The notes below the pieces were generated by a model. It was given only the letters and a program-made list of their open reading frames with translations, was not told the origin of the DNA and did not search any database. A stretch of 64,000 bases of DNA, from NCBI RefSeq assembly GCF_949628215.1, contig NC_134286.1, forward strand, positions 2,480,001 to 2,544,000, read 5' to 3'. Origin of the DNA: Phalacrocorax aristotelis (lineage: Eukaryota; Chordata; Aves; Suliformes; Phalacrocoracidae). Position 1 is the stretch's first letter. Each line of letters starts with the position of its first letter. The translations under genes were made by a program, and so were the position numbers. Positions 25,001 through 39,600 of this stretch are shown one piece after another.

Positions 25001-28000
25001 TGCTGGGGGTGACATTCTGTAAGCTCCTGACATCCGCTTCAGTATGTGCTAATTCCTCCAGCAAGTCAAATTATTTTCTTTGAGTCACCTTGCTGAGTCA
25101 CTCGGATGCCTTGAGATGCAGGTGTTTTCCCAACGGTGCATCTCTCAGCCAGAAGTTGTTAACGTAAGTGCTGCGATGTCTAATTATAAAAAGAGAGAGG
25201 GTCTGAACCAGTAATTTTGAAAGAACTAAGGAGGACTCTCATTCCTTGTATTATGTGGTAACAACAGTGTAACGTGATGTGCAGACCTCGCCTATGACAC
25301 AGACCCCCACCCAAACCCCAGAATGAAACGACAGCAGTGTTCATCTACCTAAGAAACTGTTCAACACCCACAAAAGAGTGAAGAAATAAGATCATCTGCC
25401 TTTGAATTTACCGCGAGATAGAACGTAATTATAGGAACAGAACTTCCAAAACTAAGGTTCACAAGAGTGTCGTTAGCTGAAGGGCTTTTTTCACCCTTCA
25501 AATCATTTAGGAGAATGTCTTTCTGATTGCCTCCAGCTTTTAATTAAATAACTTTTTAATAGGATGAAGTAAAATGAATAGTTTTAGTAAAGAGTGACAC
25601 ATTCTAATTAGATACAAAATGCACATTGTCTGTTTTAAGATGTAGGGTTTTTTTGTTGCCTTTTATTTCTTTAGATAACAGGGCGAGAGTCTCACCTGCT
25701 GGCATTCCAAGCAGCACGTCAGCCATTTAGAGCGAGTGGGGAGTTGGACTCTCATCTTTTACGATACTAAAAGACCTCCTGAGCCAATCATTCATTAACT
25801 TGCAGGTAAGCATGGAGTAAATCTCCACGACTGTCACCATCCCAGAAGAGCGCTGGGGTAGTTACTAATCCTCCCGCTACCACTCCTGGAGCTGCCATCG
25901 CTGCTGTTTGACTCGTCTCATCTGGCGGTGGCAAATGGGGGGGAAATCAGTGATCTGGTGATTGAAAGTGGTACAGTCCTGGCATCCCATATCTGAGAAG
26001 TGGCATAAGCTTAATTTCTGATAACACTTAACTCAAAACTGACAGCAACTCAATCGAAACGCTAAAAGTATTGTTATTCATACCCAGCCTGTTCTGCGCC
26101 CCAGGTTCAAACCCTGACTCTTCCACAGTCAGACCTCGCTTGCTGCAGGGTAAATGTAACATGGATCCTCAGAGGTAGATGTTTTAGAGGAGCAGAGCTT
26201 GCAGTTAGACTGAGGCCAAGATGTTTTTCTCTTCAAGACCTGGTCTTCCATGGGGGATTTTAGGTTTCATTCATCATTTCATTTAGATGAAATAAGCTGT
26301 CGCACTAAGGGCTTTGTTTCTTTAACAAATCTTTCTAGCTAACATAGCTGGATTAATCCTGCTAAAACCCAAAGAACGCTCTTGCTGGTTTATTGACTGA
26401 TTCACTGTGAGTGCCGCTAGCCGTCGGAATAGGGAAGCGACTGCATTTTTCAAATGGAATGTATAAAACTTTATTGTGTACAGACAGGCCGTGTTAATGC
26501 AAACTCATCTGTTTGTTACACAAATAGATATTAAGATTCTGATTTTTCTTCCAAACTGAGTATGGTCTTTTAATGTCTTAGGGCTGGTAATGGGAAACTG
26601 TTGGCAGCGGTGAAAATCGGACAATGCCAAGGAGGTTGATCTTCACTACTTCTGTCAGAGGAGGCTGTCTTCAGATACCAGAATGCTTTGGGAAAAATGC
26701 TGATTTATTCCTTCGTAGCTAGCTAAGCTTTCAAACATGAAGTCACATTTTTTCTTCATGAGAATGAATTTATCTCTCAGTCTTAAACGTGGGTATCTGT
26801 GTTCTTCATAAAGAGGGTGTTCAGAAAAGGTATCGGAGCAGGAAATTTAATCCTGCTTTCTGAAAATTCAAGTCTGTATTTATTAAGATCAGTCATATTT
26901 ATTTATTAGGATGAATCTGTATGTCTCTCTTGAATTCTTGATATACTGAATAGGATTTCTTAGATATTCCTAAGAACATTATTTCGCTGTTGCTGTTTAT
27001 GGGAAGGCAGCAGGAATAAACTCCTTCATTTTGTTACTTCTGAAAAGACCATGTAAAAACATTTATAAAGGAAAGCCTTTTGTGCCTGGAAGCGGTGCCA
27101 GAACACGAAGTCTGAGATTGGGTCAAGAAGTCCAGAGGGCTTCCCTAATTTGCCTTCTGAGGTGAAGGTGGGAGCTTCTGGCTGGGCGGCGTGGGAGCAA
27201 TGGCCCCGCGGCTGGCCGCGGCACAGCAGCACGAGGAAAGGCAGCTCGCGCGCTGCGTTTTTAATATCGCGTTCTGCTGAAGCATCGCCGTCCACACCCT
27301 GCCAACACAGTGACGTATCTGACCCGGCAGCTTCCTCGTTCACCCCAGTGTGCGAAATTCATATATGAATAGCGTGTAGATACGGTAATAACGGCGGAGT
27401 ACTTCTGGCAAATGAGCTGTAATAAGTGGGGCAGAAGACACTTTGGAGCAAAGCTAGTAACAGTAATTATTCTAGCTTGTGTCTCGGGAGTCTGAATTCA
27501 TAATGATAAAGATTGCTGGATCCTGCCTGTAAAAGCTTTGAAACACCTACCGGTGTCAGACTTGTGGTGACTAGCAGCTGCTCTGCTCTGTGCTTTTGAC
27601 GGGAGAGCTCTATGTAAAGCACATTTTCAGGAGATGGGAAAGGGCGCAATTATGGTATATGATTTTCTGGATCTGGTCCACGTTGTAGATAATTCTCAAT
27701 ATCTCGAGCTCACAGAAGCAAGTATTATTGTCTGTGGTTTTAAAACCAAATCTGTGGAGAGGCATAGCAGTGATTTAACATATTTAGTAGAGAACTAAGT
27801 GAGCAGGCTGCTCCTGCATGAATGGTCCCGCTGAAATCAGCCTCCTAGAAGCTCGCGCAATAATTCTCATGAGTAATAGTTACTTAAATGAATAAGGTTT
27901 TCCGGGGTCAGGAACAGACACTACATCATTGACCATCCACAATTTTTTTTCCATGATATTACTGGAACACATTAATTAGGACATGATTTGGAGGTGGCAA

Positions 28001-31000
28001 CAACATTAGGTAGGAACTATTAGAGTGATCATCCACTTCGAAAAAAAAATGATTCATTTCAGTGATGGCCAAGAGGAGTAAAACTGACCTGATTATCCCC
28101 AACATTGTTAGAGAAGAAGGCAGCAAAAACTGCTCAGAAATAGGAGCATGTCATGTTTTGCCTCAATCAAACCCGAAAAGGTGTAAATCGGATTCACACA
28201 GCTGACACAGGGGGGAGCCAGCTAGGCTGCCACCTCTTCAGCGCTGCCCAGGACATAAGCTAACAGAGCCAAATTCCAGCTTAAACCCCTCTTCCCTTTG
28301 GGCTGCTGCAGCAATATCCTTCTGGGGTTGGGCTCCTCTCTGGCTTTCCCAATTTCTCAAGAACACAAACCTCCTGCAAAGCTGAGTACTTACAAACCAA
28401 TGCATGCAGCTGCTTTCCTCCCTTTTCTCTGACGTCCTCCATGGCAGCAGAGATACTCGGACACGGTTTCATATCCTTCGCCTAACATCCTGCATGGCCC
28501 TGAGAAGGAAAAACAAGGGCAGTGAGAAGAGGACTTCATGGATGCCCCAAGAAATTGGCCTGATCACCTCTGACTTCATTGCTTGCTGCCTCCTCAAACT
28601 GTCTACTGATAGTTCCCAAAGTAAATTTAGAAAGGAACAACTGAGCTGTGAGATCCTTGCAGATCGCAAACCGTGTTAGTACCGTGGCGCCGCCGATAGA
28701 GAAGATGTTCTTTGAAAGCTGCATCTTGGTTCAAGTGAAATTTAACAATAAAGTCCAGAGGGCTGGTCAGTTGAACGGCACGATGGATAAGCTTATCCAA
28801 GTATAGCACCTATGAAAAATGGCAGATTATTGCTTTCTAATTTTAAAATAGTAAATGTCTAGAGAAAGTAGCCTGTTGGGGTTTTTTGGCTCACACTACC
28901 ATTTATTCCATTTCTTGGAAAAAAAAAAAAAACAACCTTTAAATGGCTGGAGGATTGTAAGTGAAATATTGCCAATGGAGCTCAATCATTGCCATGGCAA
29001 CATGGTGGTTGTGGTTGTGTCACAAGAAAAATCGCTGTTACTGCTCTGCAGTCGCTTGGCCGGCTGTGTGTCAGGATAGAGTGTGTGAAGTGCTAGGGTT
29101 TCCGTTGGCTCTGCAGGAGACGGGTTTCACCCCAAGCACCACGGCGTTTAAGTATAGTTATGCTAGAGTACAGCATCTAGCTGCAAAAATGAGCGCTCAG
29201 GGCGGTCTCTTTCAGCCACCTGATGTTTTTGAGTTCATCTGCGGTTGGTGTGGCTTATTCTATACAGAGCCCTGTTTTTAAGAAGATTAAACTGCAGAGC
29301 AGATTTTAAGGATTATTGACCCGTTTATTATCGAATCCTATCAGTGTTGCAGTGATTAAGAGACAAGCAGCATTACTAAGGAAATACAGCTTGGTTTGTT
29401 TTTTTTTAACTGACATACATTGTTGAACTTTCATTACTAAAAAACCATAAAGAAATTTGGAGGAGACACATTACCCAGCACTTCTCTTCAGCAACCTGAG
29501 TTAAATATCTTGTCTGCTGCGGGGGCAGATGTAGAGACGTACCAAGGAGTTAGTACAGATTGCAAGGAAACTTAGGTATTTGTAAACATTTTCATTACAA
29601 TAACATACTGAAAGTAGATTAAAATATATAAATTGCATATTCTCTGCATGCTTTCATTTGAAATTTACTATTTCATGGAGAAGGGAATAAATATTGCAGG
29701 GTAAATTACATCAACTAGAGACTTCTTAAAATGCTGATCTTGCAGCTTGGGAGAATCTGCAGATGCGCAGTCCGGTGCCATTGCCAGGAGCGTGGGGATC
29801 ATGGTCTGATCTCTGTTCCACCTGCATACTCCTGCAGGAAATTGCCCATGGAAGAGGCAGTTTGACCCATTTTGGTTCTACGCTTTAAAGGTCCAAGTGC
29901 AGGGATTGCTGTGAGGGGAGCAGAACCCTTCATTGCACGTGAAGACAGGGATACCCCTGCCCCCAGCTCTGGCTAGCAGCTGCTACCTTCTCTCCCCTCC
30001 TGCTTGGCTCGCGTGGAGGGATCCCCGTCCAATTTCAGTCTACTCTGACGGATACATTTTGCCTCAGCAAAAATTGGGCAACTTCTGTCTCTCCTTGCCC
30101 TGCTGTCAACCAAAGGTAAGCCCATTGCTGCCGTTGCAGCTGGAGCGTTCGCACGAATGCTACAGGGTTGGGAATCTGCTTCTGGATTTCATAAATATTT
30201 AAGGTTTTCATTTTTTTATAATTAACTGGAGATCCAAGTGAAAAGCCAGTGCTTAGAAGACAGTAAGAACTCTTTGTGGTAGCAGGATAGGAGTGTGGTG
30301 CTGCTTTTCCAGATTAAAAGGTTGGAAGGGGACTGGAAAAAGCAAGTGTGTCTTAAATGCCCAGTCTCCCGTGAAAGATCCAGTGAACGCAGCATCTTTT
30401 AGTTGTGTCATCACTTTGATTCAATTTACTCCCTTGGCACAGCCAGCTTGCACTGCAGCCTGCTGCAAGAAGACTCGTGGCTTCTCTTCCGTCCTCTGTC
30501 TCTCAGCAGCATCCCTGACGCCGGGAATACATCGATGGCCAGACCCCGAGAGCACCACAGGTGGAAGGCGGCGGGGGCCCTCCTTGCGAGATCTCTCCCT
30601 GCTGCTGTCTGGAAATCTGCAGTGCTGTCACAGGAGTGAGAGGGAAACGGCCCTCTTTTGGCACACTTTACCATATTATAAATGTCTTCTACAGAACATA
30701 GACCGAAACGAAATACCTGTGCTGCGCAGCTGTGCTGCTTTTGGGCTTTTCCGGTTCAGCTCCATTTTATTAACGCCTCAGCTGGCCAGAAGCTGTGTTT
30801 GGGGGGAGAATGAGACATCGCTTCACAGTAACTCGGTGCTAAGACCCTCCAGCCTGTCTCGTCTAGGAAAAAGCAATAGTGATAATTTTGACATTTGAGT
30901 CACTTATTTGGCACCTGAATGACCTCCTCTTTGAAATGAATAAAGCTGTTGACTAATCTCCGAACTATCGGTACGGACCTTCTGCCTCTGTAAAATGAGG

Positions 31001-34000
31001 AGGGGTTTGCTCTATCCTGTGTTTTTGAAAGATGAAGATGCAGTTGTTGGCTTTTTCCAGCCAATAACATTTTAAACAAATTGGTTTACCTTACTTCAAA
31101 TGAATCCTAGATTTCCAGTACTGATTGCTTACATCTCATTTGGCTGAAATCACCCTGCACAGCCACTATCTCTGAGTGCTTTCCTCCTGCTTTTTGCATT
31201 TGAATTCTTGATATGTCCATTTTAGAACCTCAGCCATTTTGTACTCTGAGTTACCTACTCTCAATTCTCAGACCACTTCCAAAAGAAGCAATTTAAAGTC
31301 CAGCGCCTGCTTCCTCCCCTCACCTTCCCTCCTACACAATCACCATTTCATCTTTGATGCAACAAACATTTATTTTTCCTTAAGTTTTATTGTGTTGTGA
31401 GTTATCTGTTGCTCCCTCCATAGCACTTTGGAGAAATAAACACTGACAAAACGAAGCTGCACAAGGGGATCAGGTAGAAAAGAAGTGAAAATATGAAAAA
31501 AAAATTATTAAATAAAAGTGCTGAAGAACTAGAGTAGAATTCAATTTCCAGACACGATGGAGGTATCTGGATTTGCCATTTTAACGCATACACTTCCAGG
31601 TGGTGATGGCTTTTAGAACAGGAATGAGGCAATGAGGTTTAAAACATTCATTACGTAAACAAAATTCTCCCTGCCTGTCCGTGGTGTTTCAGCTCAGTGT
31701 TTCTTTTGCTTTTACTCTTCCTTCATCATGCCCCTTTTCTGGTTTTTATTCCCTTTCCTGTGTGCTTTAACACGCAGGTGTAGACCAATATTTGTCACGG
31801 GTTAGTTGTTTATGACGAGCTCATGAATGCAGTGTTAGAAACAGCAATTGTTTGATGCCTTTCAGCTAAGCCTACAGAAATAGCCGTTACTCTTCATGTT
31901 TTGTAAGAGGAAACAGGGTACATTTTATTTTCATGATACCTGAGGCCCCGTATTGCATAAAGCCCCTAAACGTTGGCTCTTGCCATAAAATGGCTCATTT
32001 GTAAAACACCTTCGAAGCCAAATACCACAATGTATAAAGGACATACACACGGCTTGCTTTTCATTCTGCTGATGGTCAAATACTGTAATTTTGACACACC
32101 AATAATTCCACTGTCCTCAGTGGAATTCTCACCACGTGTAAGAGTTGCAAGACCAAGCCAAATGAGTTCATGTGCGTTGCTTTGCGAACTGTGACGCCAG
32201 GAGCGCGTTGCAGCGAGGATCAATTTTAATAACAGTAATTGATCTGTACCCTTAGTCATTCCTAATGTCAGTCACGCATGATGCGCAGAAGAAAGTAAAT
32301 GTTAAAAAAAGAAATTCAGGTGATAGAACTTTAGAAGAAGTAAATCTAGGTACGGTACAAACACTACGGAGAGCTTTAAAAGTAATGCTGTGGAGAACAC
32401 TTTTGTAATTAAAATGCAATTTTCTTACCAGATGCCAAGTAAAAGCAATACATGGATTTGACTCACATTGTATTTAAAGTCTATATATAGCAGAAAGAAA
32501 TTAAAGTGATAAAGACATTAGGGAATGAGGGATATTCACTAACCGAGGCATTTACACATCTCTGAAGCAAAAGCAGTTGGCTACAGAAGGCTGAATGATG
32601 CGAGCCGTTCGGGTGAGCCAGGCTGCTTGGCCTCCTCGGTCTTCCCTGGCGGAGCCCCGCTGGCGCAGGAGCACGCACACGGTGCCCGCTGCTTACGCTG
32701 CTCTTCCAGCTGCAGCCATATTCCTCACAGCAGATGGGCTCTGAAACGGTGCGAATTCCTGATGGCCCGAAACGTTGGCGACGCACCAGATTTCCACTGC
32801 AAATGGTTGCAGCGGGTTAAGTTCAACGAGTTAACGGCAAAGTGCGATGAGTCCCGGCTCAGTGTGGAGAGGCGATGGCAAAGTATAGGTCTCCCCGCTT
32901 TCTGCACCGGGGTAAGCGCAGACGTTCTGACAATAAGGGACCTTGTACCTGTGGATGGAAAAAGGCTGGTTAATCCAGGCAATGTTCTGCACCACATCCT
33001 GTGTGATCGTAAATCCCAAAATAAGCTTTCCCGTGATTCGATACAATCCCTGTTAGTATCAGGCAACAACGGGACGACGAGGCTGGCGGTGACCTTGGCT
33101 TAATGTGAGGGTCACTTTGGTTAGTACGGAAGCCTTATTACTGATCCTTCTTTCACAGAGGTACTTCGGTAATATTTTGACTTAAAAGATGCCACTGAAA
33201 GCGGACAAAACTAAGAGTTTCTGTTCCACAGAAAATTCACCAAAACGCCTTCTCATTTAGAGTGAATACTGGAAATCGTGAAGTTCTCCATGGAAAGGAG
33301 AGTCCAGTCACTCATGTTTTAAAAAATCTCGTTTTCTGTTATTTTTATATTTTTAAAAATATACATTTTTATATATATACACATTTCAAAAACTCCTCTC
33401 AGTCATATTTCATGCTCTTAAGCCATTGTAGACTTTCTTGTTGAGGGAAACACAGAGAACCCCCGAAGCAACCTGGAGAGGGAAGTGCCCGCAGCCCGCC
33501 GGCTTCCCTTCTGCATGCACGGATGAAGAGGGGAAGGGCGGCCCTGTGACTTGGAGAGGAGGCAGCGCCATGTTCCCTGCACAACTGGCCGATTCTGGAT
33601 TGATGCTGAAGAGAAGAAAGACACGTAGGCAGAGAGGTGCGGGGAGGTGGTCTGACATTTCTGGCCTTTTCTGCACCAGCTGAAGTAAAGAGTGGAAGGA
33701 GGCAGAGCTGCAAATAACGAATTTGGGAACAGCAGAACTTTCTGTGCTTTATGAGTCAAACTGATCATGCGGCGGAGTTTTGTTTTGTCACAGCTGGTAT
33801 GAATTTAATTAACAGGCTGCACAAATTTTATCAGAACACCCTGGTGCATGTAGCATCAATGCTAAGCAAACAAATAACCCCCCAAATCCCTGGATTGCTC
33901 TTTAGTAGTTCTAGAAGACCAGAGTGCTGTTGACAGACCTGGTGACGACAAATAGCTTTCCTTACATGTGACACACGGTAAATACCTTCACATTTTGATC

Positions 34001-36390
34001 CATAATTCACATGCAACCAAACTGTGTTGTTGTGGCTGGAGAACAAATTACAAAATCACAATCAGGAGACCCTACAGATGGGAAGATTTTGTGCAAGTAA
34101 GAGTTTAGTCCTTCAAGCCTGCAAAAATCGCCGGTCACAGACCCAGGCTGACCATTGCCTGGGTACTTTTCCCTGTGGGATATGCCCAGCAGCCCTTGTG
34201 TGGGCTCTGCAATCCCGAGAAATCCACCCTCTCCCCAGGGCACTGTTCGTGGGCGTGAGGCGATGTATAGCCAAGGAGCGACGCTGAGAAACAGAATTTA
34301 TCTGCTTATACTGCCCAGCTTGTGCTTTAGGTAGGTTTATATAGGTTATCTTTACCGCTGGGCTAAAAGAGGCAGAAAATGAGTGCTTGGACTGTTAATG
34401 TCCAGTGATTTCCTGTCACTTCAGTAATTCATACAGGTGATGGTTCAGGGATGGGGAATACTGATACGCTTATGGTAGATGCTAAAGCAGCACCTCATGC
34501 TACTGGTTCAGAGGCGCCTGGTGCCCCTTCCCAACATCCTCCTGTGCCAGCCTCTCCCTTGCTTTCCTTCCGACTCTCCTTTGAAACGTGCCCTCTCCTT
34601 CCAAGTTTCGTTGAAAGCAAACTTCTTCCAATATGGGCATTACTTATATGAAGTAGGAGAGGGATTCCTCCTGTCTCTTGGGAGAACAATGAAGGGAAAC
34701 AGGAACAGAAAACCTCTGTAACTGGATGGACTCTTTAGGTGTTCAGACCTAACCTGCCAGGATCCGAAAAGCAGGCAGCCAGCAGGCATAAAAGAACCAG
34801 TTCAATAAAACCATTTAGCTCTCCAATACCGGCATTAATTATCTAATTCTCCACCTCTGAGGTCCACCAGACCAAGGCACTTGATTTGAAAATGAAAACA
34901 GGTCACTATTTTTAAGGACAAATGAAGTAAAATATAGCGGGAGATGGACTTACCGGGTGAAAACCAGCCTGCAAACACTGGAGAGGCAGCTCCGGCCCTT
35001 GAGAGCCGCTCGCTGATCCCCAGAGCTCGTTCCACGGCTCGTTCCAGCTACAGGAGCTTGCTTGTGGGTCACGTCAGCGGTGGTATAATGAAATAAGCTG
35101 TGCTTACGTGCAGCACATGTGCTATGTGTTCTTGCTGTGATAACTGCAATCAAGGTTTTTCACGCTTCCACACCGTGTAGTTTTCAGGAGAATTGGTGTA
35201 AATCTAAGATAGATCTTTTTGAAAATCAGTGATACAGAGAAAACCAAAGGACCCTACATTGCTGGGGTGATTTTTTAAAAATTATTATCATTAATTTATT
35301 GAATAAGCTTCATTTCCAGCTTATCTATGCCAGTAAGACTGACACAACCATCTACTGAGTTATAACGGTTGTGTTCTGTAATGGTGTGTTGGTAGTGAAT
35401 TTCAAATAAGGACATGGGGTTTCACTCAAATCAAAAACAGATTGAAGAAAATAGACAGTGAGTTCTGAAAAAAAGATCTGAACATTTATTTTTTTCGCCA
35501 AAATGCTTCAGTTCTTTTCTTAAATGGATTAATGTTTAGACTTTGAAAATACTCTGTTGACCACTAAACAAATGAGAAGCCGGGGACAGATTTGAGGAGA
35601 AAATTAACCTCAGTTGATGTGCAGGGAAGTGATTTTTCTTCTGGAAAAAGACTAGAGGAGATAGGCAGTTAAATGAACCTGCATAGAAATAAAAAATATG
35701 AAATTATTTATTTTAAAAAATAAATGCTCCTTTCAAGAATAAATCTATACAATACCTGGGAGAGACCCAACCAGCTTAACAGGTTGTGTAGCTGGGGATA
35801 AATTCAGCCATTGCCTTGGAGGAAGACAAGGACCTCCAAAGGCTCACGGAGGCTGCGGGACACAAACACTTTTATCTGGAAGAGCATATTTTTTCCAACC
35901 AAAAAGATGTATTTGTCTCCTTTACATTTTATTTTGGGTGACTTTTGAGAAATAATCATACGCAATATTTTTAGGGTTTTTTTCCCTTTCTTCACACCTG
36001 AAATTAAGTTTTCTCAACTAGCTGTCTCCTCTGCGGGGTGAATGACCCCCTTAAAGCTAGGCTGACTAAATTAGCCAAAGTTTTTTGAAGCTTCAGTGAT
36101 TTTTAATCTGTAGTTATTTCCTCAGGGAATAAAAAAAAGAATGTTATATATTTCTAAAATCAATTTTAAACCAGCTAAAACCAGTTGCCTTAAAAAAAAA
36201 GCACCTGTTGTTTTTGCAGCAGAAGTATGATTGACAGAGCAGAGGGTAGACTGGGGGAAGTCCCAGAAATCCTTCAGGAGAGGCTTTTCAGAGGTAGGGG
36301 TTTCCTCAGCTCCTAGTGACTGCGAAATCTCCATCAGCACCATCTTCAGACCCAGGTCCGTAAGCGACCGCCGAGTTCAGTCGATGCCCT
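22060..36390. other. Intergenic DNA, no gene identified
   Basis: The stretch is mostly AT-rich with many homopolymers and an (AT)-rich patch at about 23,600-23,720. The only mobile element recognised is the CR1 tail at 23.8 kb. Open frames of up to about 200 codons are present but lack known domains, splice context or a plausible start. A homeodomain-word-rich stretch near 25,530-25,640 (TTTTAATTAAATAAC, CTAATTAGATAC) could be regulatory. Confidence 0.6.
23809..23903 (+). mobile_element. CR1 LINE 3' end fragment
   Basis: Only the extreme 3' tail remains. It contains the diagnostic GGTTGGACTCGATGATCC and TCTTTTCCAACCTTAAAGAT, ending in the octamer-like ATTCTGTGATTCTATG repeat unit. The upstream part (GCTTGGTTTAGGAGACGTGG) matches CR1 just before that tail. 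It is a 5'-truncated insertion, typical of CR1. Confidence 0.85.
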
Positions 36391-36392
36391 GT

Positions 36393-36615
36393 GTAGAATC
36401 GTAGAATCACAAAATCATTAATGTTGGAAAAGACCTCGAGGATCATCAAGTCCAACCCCCAACCCAACACCCCCAGGCCTCCTGAACCATGTCCCCAGGG
36501 GCCATGTCTACATGTTTTCTGAACCCCTCCAAGGATGGTGACTCCCCCACCTCTCTGGGCAGCCTGTGCCAGGGCCTGACCGCTCTGGCAGTGAATAAAT
36601 CTCTCCCAATCTAGT
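36393..36615 (-). mobile_element. CR1 LINE 3' end fragment (reverse orientation)
   Basis: Begins with the reversed CR1 terminal repeats (GTAGAATCGTAGAATCAC), then GTTGGAAAAGACCTCGAGGA and ATCATCAAGTCCAACCCC. It continues through reversed CR1 words such as ACATGTTTTCTGAACCCCTC and CTCTCTGGGCAGCCTGTG. The left edge is sharp; the right edge is approximate. Confidence 0.85.
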
Positions 36616-39600
36616 TTGGGCTTTCTCACATAACACATTCACATTCTGTCCTTCGTGGAAAGCACGCGGAGCCCAGCCTTTCCTCATCCACAGGCGCCAC
36701 GTGTGGCGCAGCAGCGCCGGCGGCAGCAGCGGGACGAGCAGCAGCTCACATCGGTGGAGGCATTGTCAGTGCAAGGTGGGTGTGTTACAGGGCCCGCCTG
36801 CCCAGGGGCCAGCCCTGCCAGGCCTGTCTGCTGCGCGGTGGCCTGTGCTCGACCAGCTGCCTCTCCACCCCGCGCTCGGTGGATCTGATCGCTTGAGCGT
36901 GGGATGGAGAGCAGCATTCATAGCTTATTTGTCTTGTACTTTGCCAGACTTCGCCATTACAAGTCTGGTTTGTAACCATGGGGGAAAACCTCTAATGAGA
37001 GCTGTGCTTGGCGCCTCTCGCGTCCTCGAGGCAGCCTTGATGTCACGGTAATGTAAAGGACAAACCAACACAATCCAGTTTGCATAAGCTTTTGATCCCT
37101 GCTTTTATCAGCCTTTCTATTTTCAACCCCTTTATGGAAGAAAAAGCCTGTATGAAAAAAACAAAGTGTGCTTTGACAATATCAGCACACATGGTGTGAA
37201 TATTAGTGGTTCCTTCCTGCAAAATCAGATGTTGAGTCATTTCAAAAACATCCTAGAGATTTCTAACCATACATAACCCAGAAATCCCAAGGCTTCATTT
37301 TGCAGGTTTACAATAAACACAGCGCCATTTAACTGGACTCTTGGATTCTCTTCAGTAACTTTTATGTTTGCGTGCCCTACAGGTGAAAAACAATACCTAG
37401 TGGTAATAAAAAACATATTTATTTTTATATATAAAGTTATGCACCAGATGGTGTTTGCTACTAGTTTTTGAAGAACAGCTTTTAAAACCTTAATTTCAAG
37501 GGATTCCTAAACAATGCTCCAAGGGCCTCAGCTTTGTACAAAGCCTTTCCTGGTGGTCATCTGGTTTTTAGTTGGAAGACTGTTCCAAAAGGTAAAAAAA
37601 AGTAGATCCTTACTTTCCCTCCTCCGGTGAATAGCACAGCGTGTTATGTGGCTGTGGCTGGCGAGGCAGATCCAAGAAGAGGGTTTAGCAAGGTAGGGGC
37701 CCTCCAGTGCAAGCTCCCAACAAGCAAGTGTAACTAAGAAACTACTGTCACGCCATTTCTCAGTGGCCCAAGGATTTTGTTGTTGTACTATTGGAAAGCC
37801 TGTGTTGCAGTATGCCTCTTGAGTTTTGGGAGGTTGCTTGGACTCTCTGAGCTACTAAAACGGCTATTTTGAGAAGTCAGACGAGTATTTCACACGATGC
37901 AGCTCACATCATCTACCTTCAGCTCCTTTGCTGAAAGTAATTTGCTTCCAAAGAGCTTGGTTTTTTGCAGGAGTTTCTGAAAACATGGAGGTGAAAGCGA
38001 TACGAGAACAAACGAACAAATAAGCCCATCGCATCCACCGGAACACAATATATAGCTCAGGCACTGCTCAGGTGGTATCGTGGTTCTGACCTATCAGCGA
38101 TGCTTCACACAACCTCTGCTTAACGAAACAGCCCAGGTCAACCTGGCTTGTGCCAGCACCTCCTAAAATTCCTCACAGATGGCATTGTGATCGGCCTTTT
38201 CAGTTAGAAATAAGTGTTATTGCTTAAACAGGCAGCTAAGCTTTTTTCAGCTGACCCCGGCGTTCTGTTGTAGCCTCTTCGTAGGATCTTTCTGCTTTTT
38301 AAAGGAAGCAGCAGATTTCTGTCACGTGCAAATGGCCACCCGTGGGGATTCATGAAAAGCATGGATGTTTACAGGTAAATAAGAACATCCTAAACCGACT
38401 CGGCAGCTCCCCATAAAGCAATTGCTGCGTGATCAGTCTCAGAAATCACAGAGGAGTTCTTCCAGTGAAAGGGCAGAGCAGCTCGACTTTTCTATCCCTC
38501 TCAAAATCTTGAAGTTTTGATGGTTGGGTTCCTTCTTCCCGGGTGAAGCAATAAAGCCATTTTACAGCGCCATCAGCTTCGCTGCAACAGGCTGCAGCCT
38601 GTAAGAAAAGAGCTGTGAAAGTTGCCTGCAAACATAACAGATCTCTCCTCTTTGCACAGTGCCATATATTCCTTTCAGATTTGGAGGCCTTGGTGAGCAG
38701 GAAGCCCTGCTTAGACAACTCCTGGTTGGGCAAAGACCAGAGAAAGTGAGGGAAGAAAAAGGCATAGCCTGACTTGTGCTATGGCTGCCCCATCCTGCAG
38801 CTCAAAGAGCCCCGTTGAGCTGGAGACAGCTCCAGGTATCCCCTGCCGCTTTGGCGTGTGAGTTGATGTTTGCTGCCCTTTTAGGCTAGTGCCAAACTTA
38901 AAAGACCCACACTGCCCAAGAGCTAACTCTCCAAAGAGTTATGTAGGGGCCTAGTGCAAGAGGGCTCCTGAGCCCCTGGTCCTCTCATGTTCAAGGAAGA
39001 GATGGATACGTGGCACAAAAAGAGAAGGATTGTTGTACCCCTGCAGGGCCAACAGGTTATTCGTGTGCAGGGAGGAGGTGGAGAAGACCCTTTCTTTCTT
39101 TCCTTACCATTTTCAGTGGGGGAAGCCAGTGGGACACAGAAGGCCTAGAAGAGCCCCCCCTTCTCCTCTTCCAACCTCCCCAGCAGGGCAGTGGTCACAG
39201 CAGGTGTGCCCCTTACTGCTCCATGCCATACATTTTAGATCTCAGCAGAAACTAGCACACTTTCCCAAGATTTAGGGCTGAGCTGGCAGTTTCCTTGTCC
39301 TGCATGGAGTCCTGCCACAGCTGGCGCTGGTCCCTGCCGCAGCTGGCACACCGGCTCCGATGGCGGGGGGAGCTGACAGCTCCTGAGTCAGGACGCTGTG
39401 ACAGGTACCACCAAGAAGTCTGCATGACTGCTCTTGCTCCGGGGATTAAGAGGGTTTTGCTGCCAGGCCTGCCTGTGCTCTACTGACTATTTAAAAGGTG
39501 TTTTCCCGATGATGATCAAAGCAAATCTTTACTCTCTGTACAGTACTTGTCAGAATGGTTTATTGCCTAAAGGAATCGCTTTTGCTCTGTATTTGTCATT

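Noticed and set aside
30293-30898. 201-codon plus-strand open frame
   Set aside because: No recognisable domain, poor codon pattern and no splice or promoter context. One frame of this length is roughly what chance predicts for 64 kb read in six frames.
32627-33103. 158-codon plus-strand frame
   Set aside because: Its translation looks moderately protein-like, but there is no family match I can name and no splice or promoter evidence.
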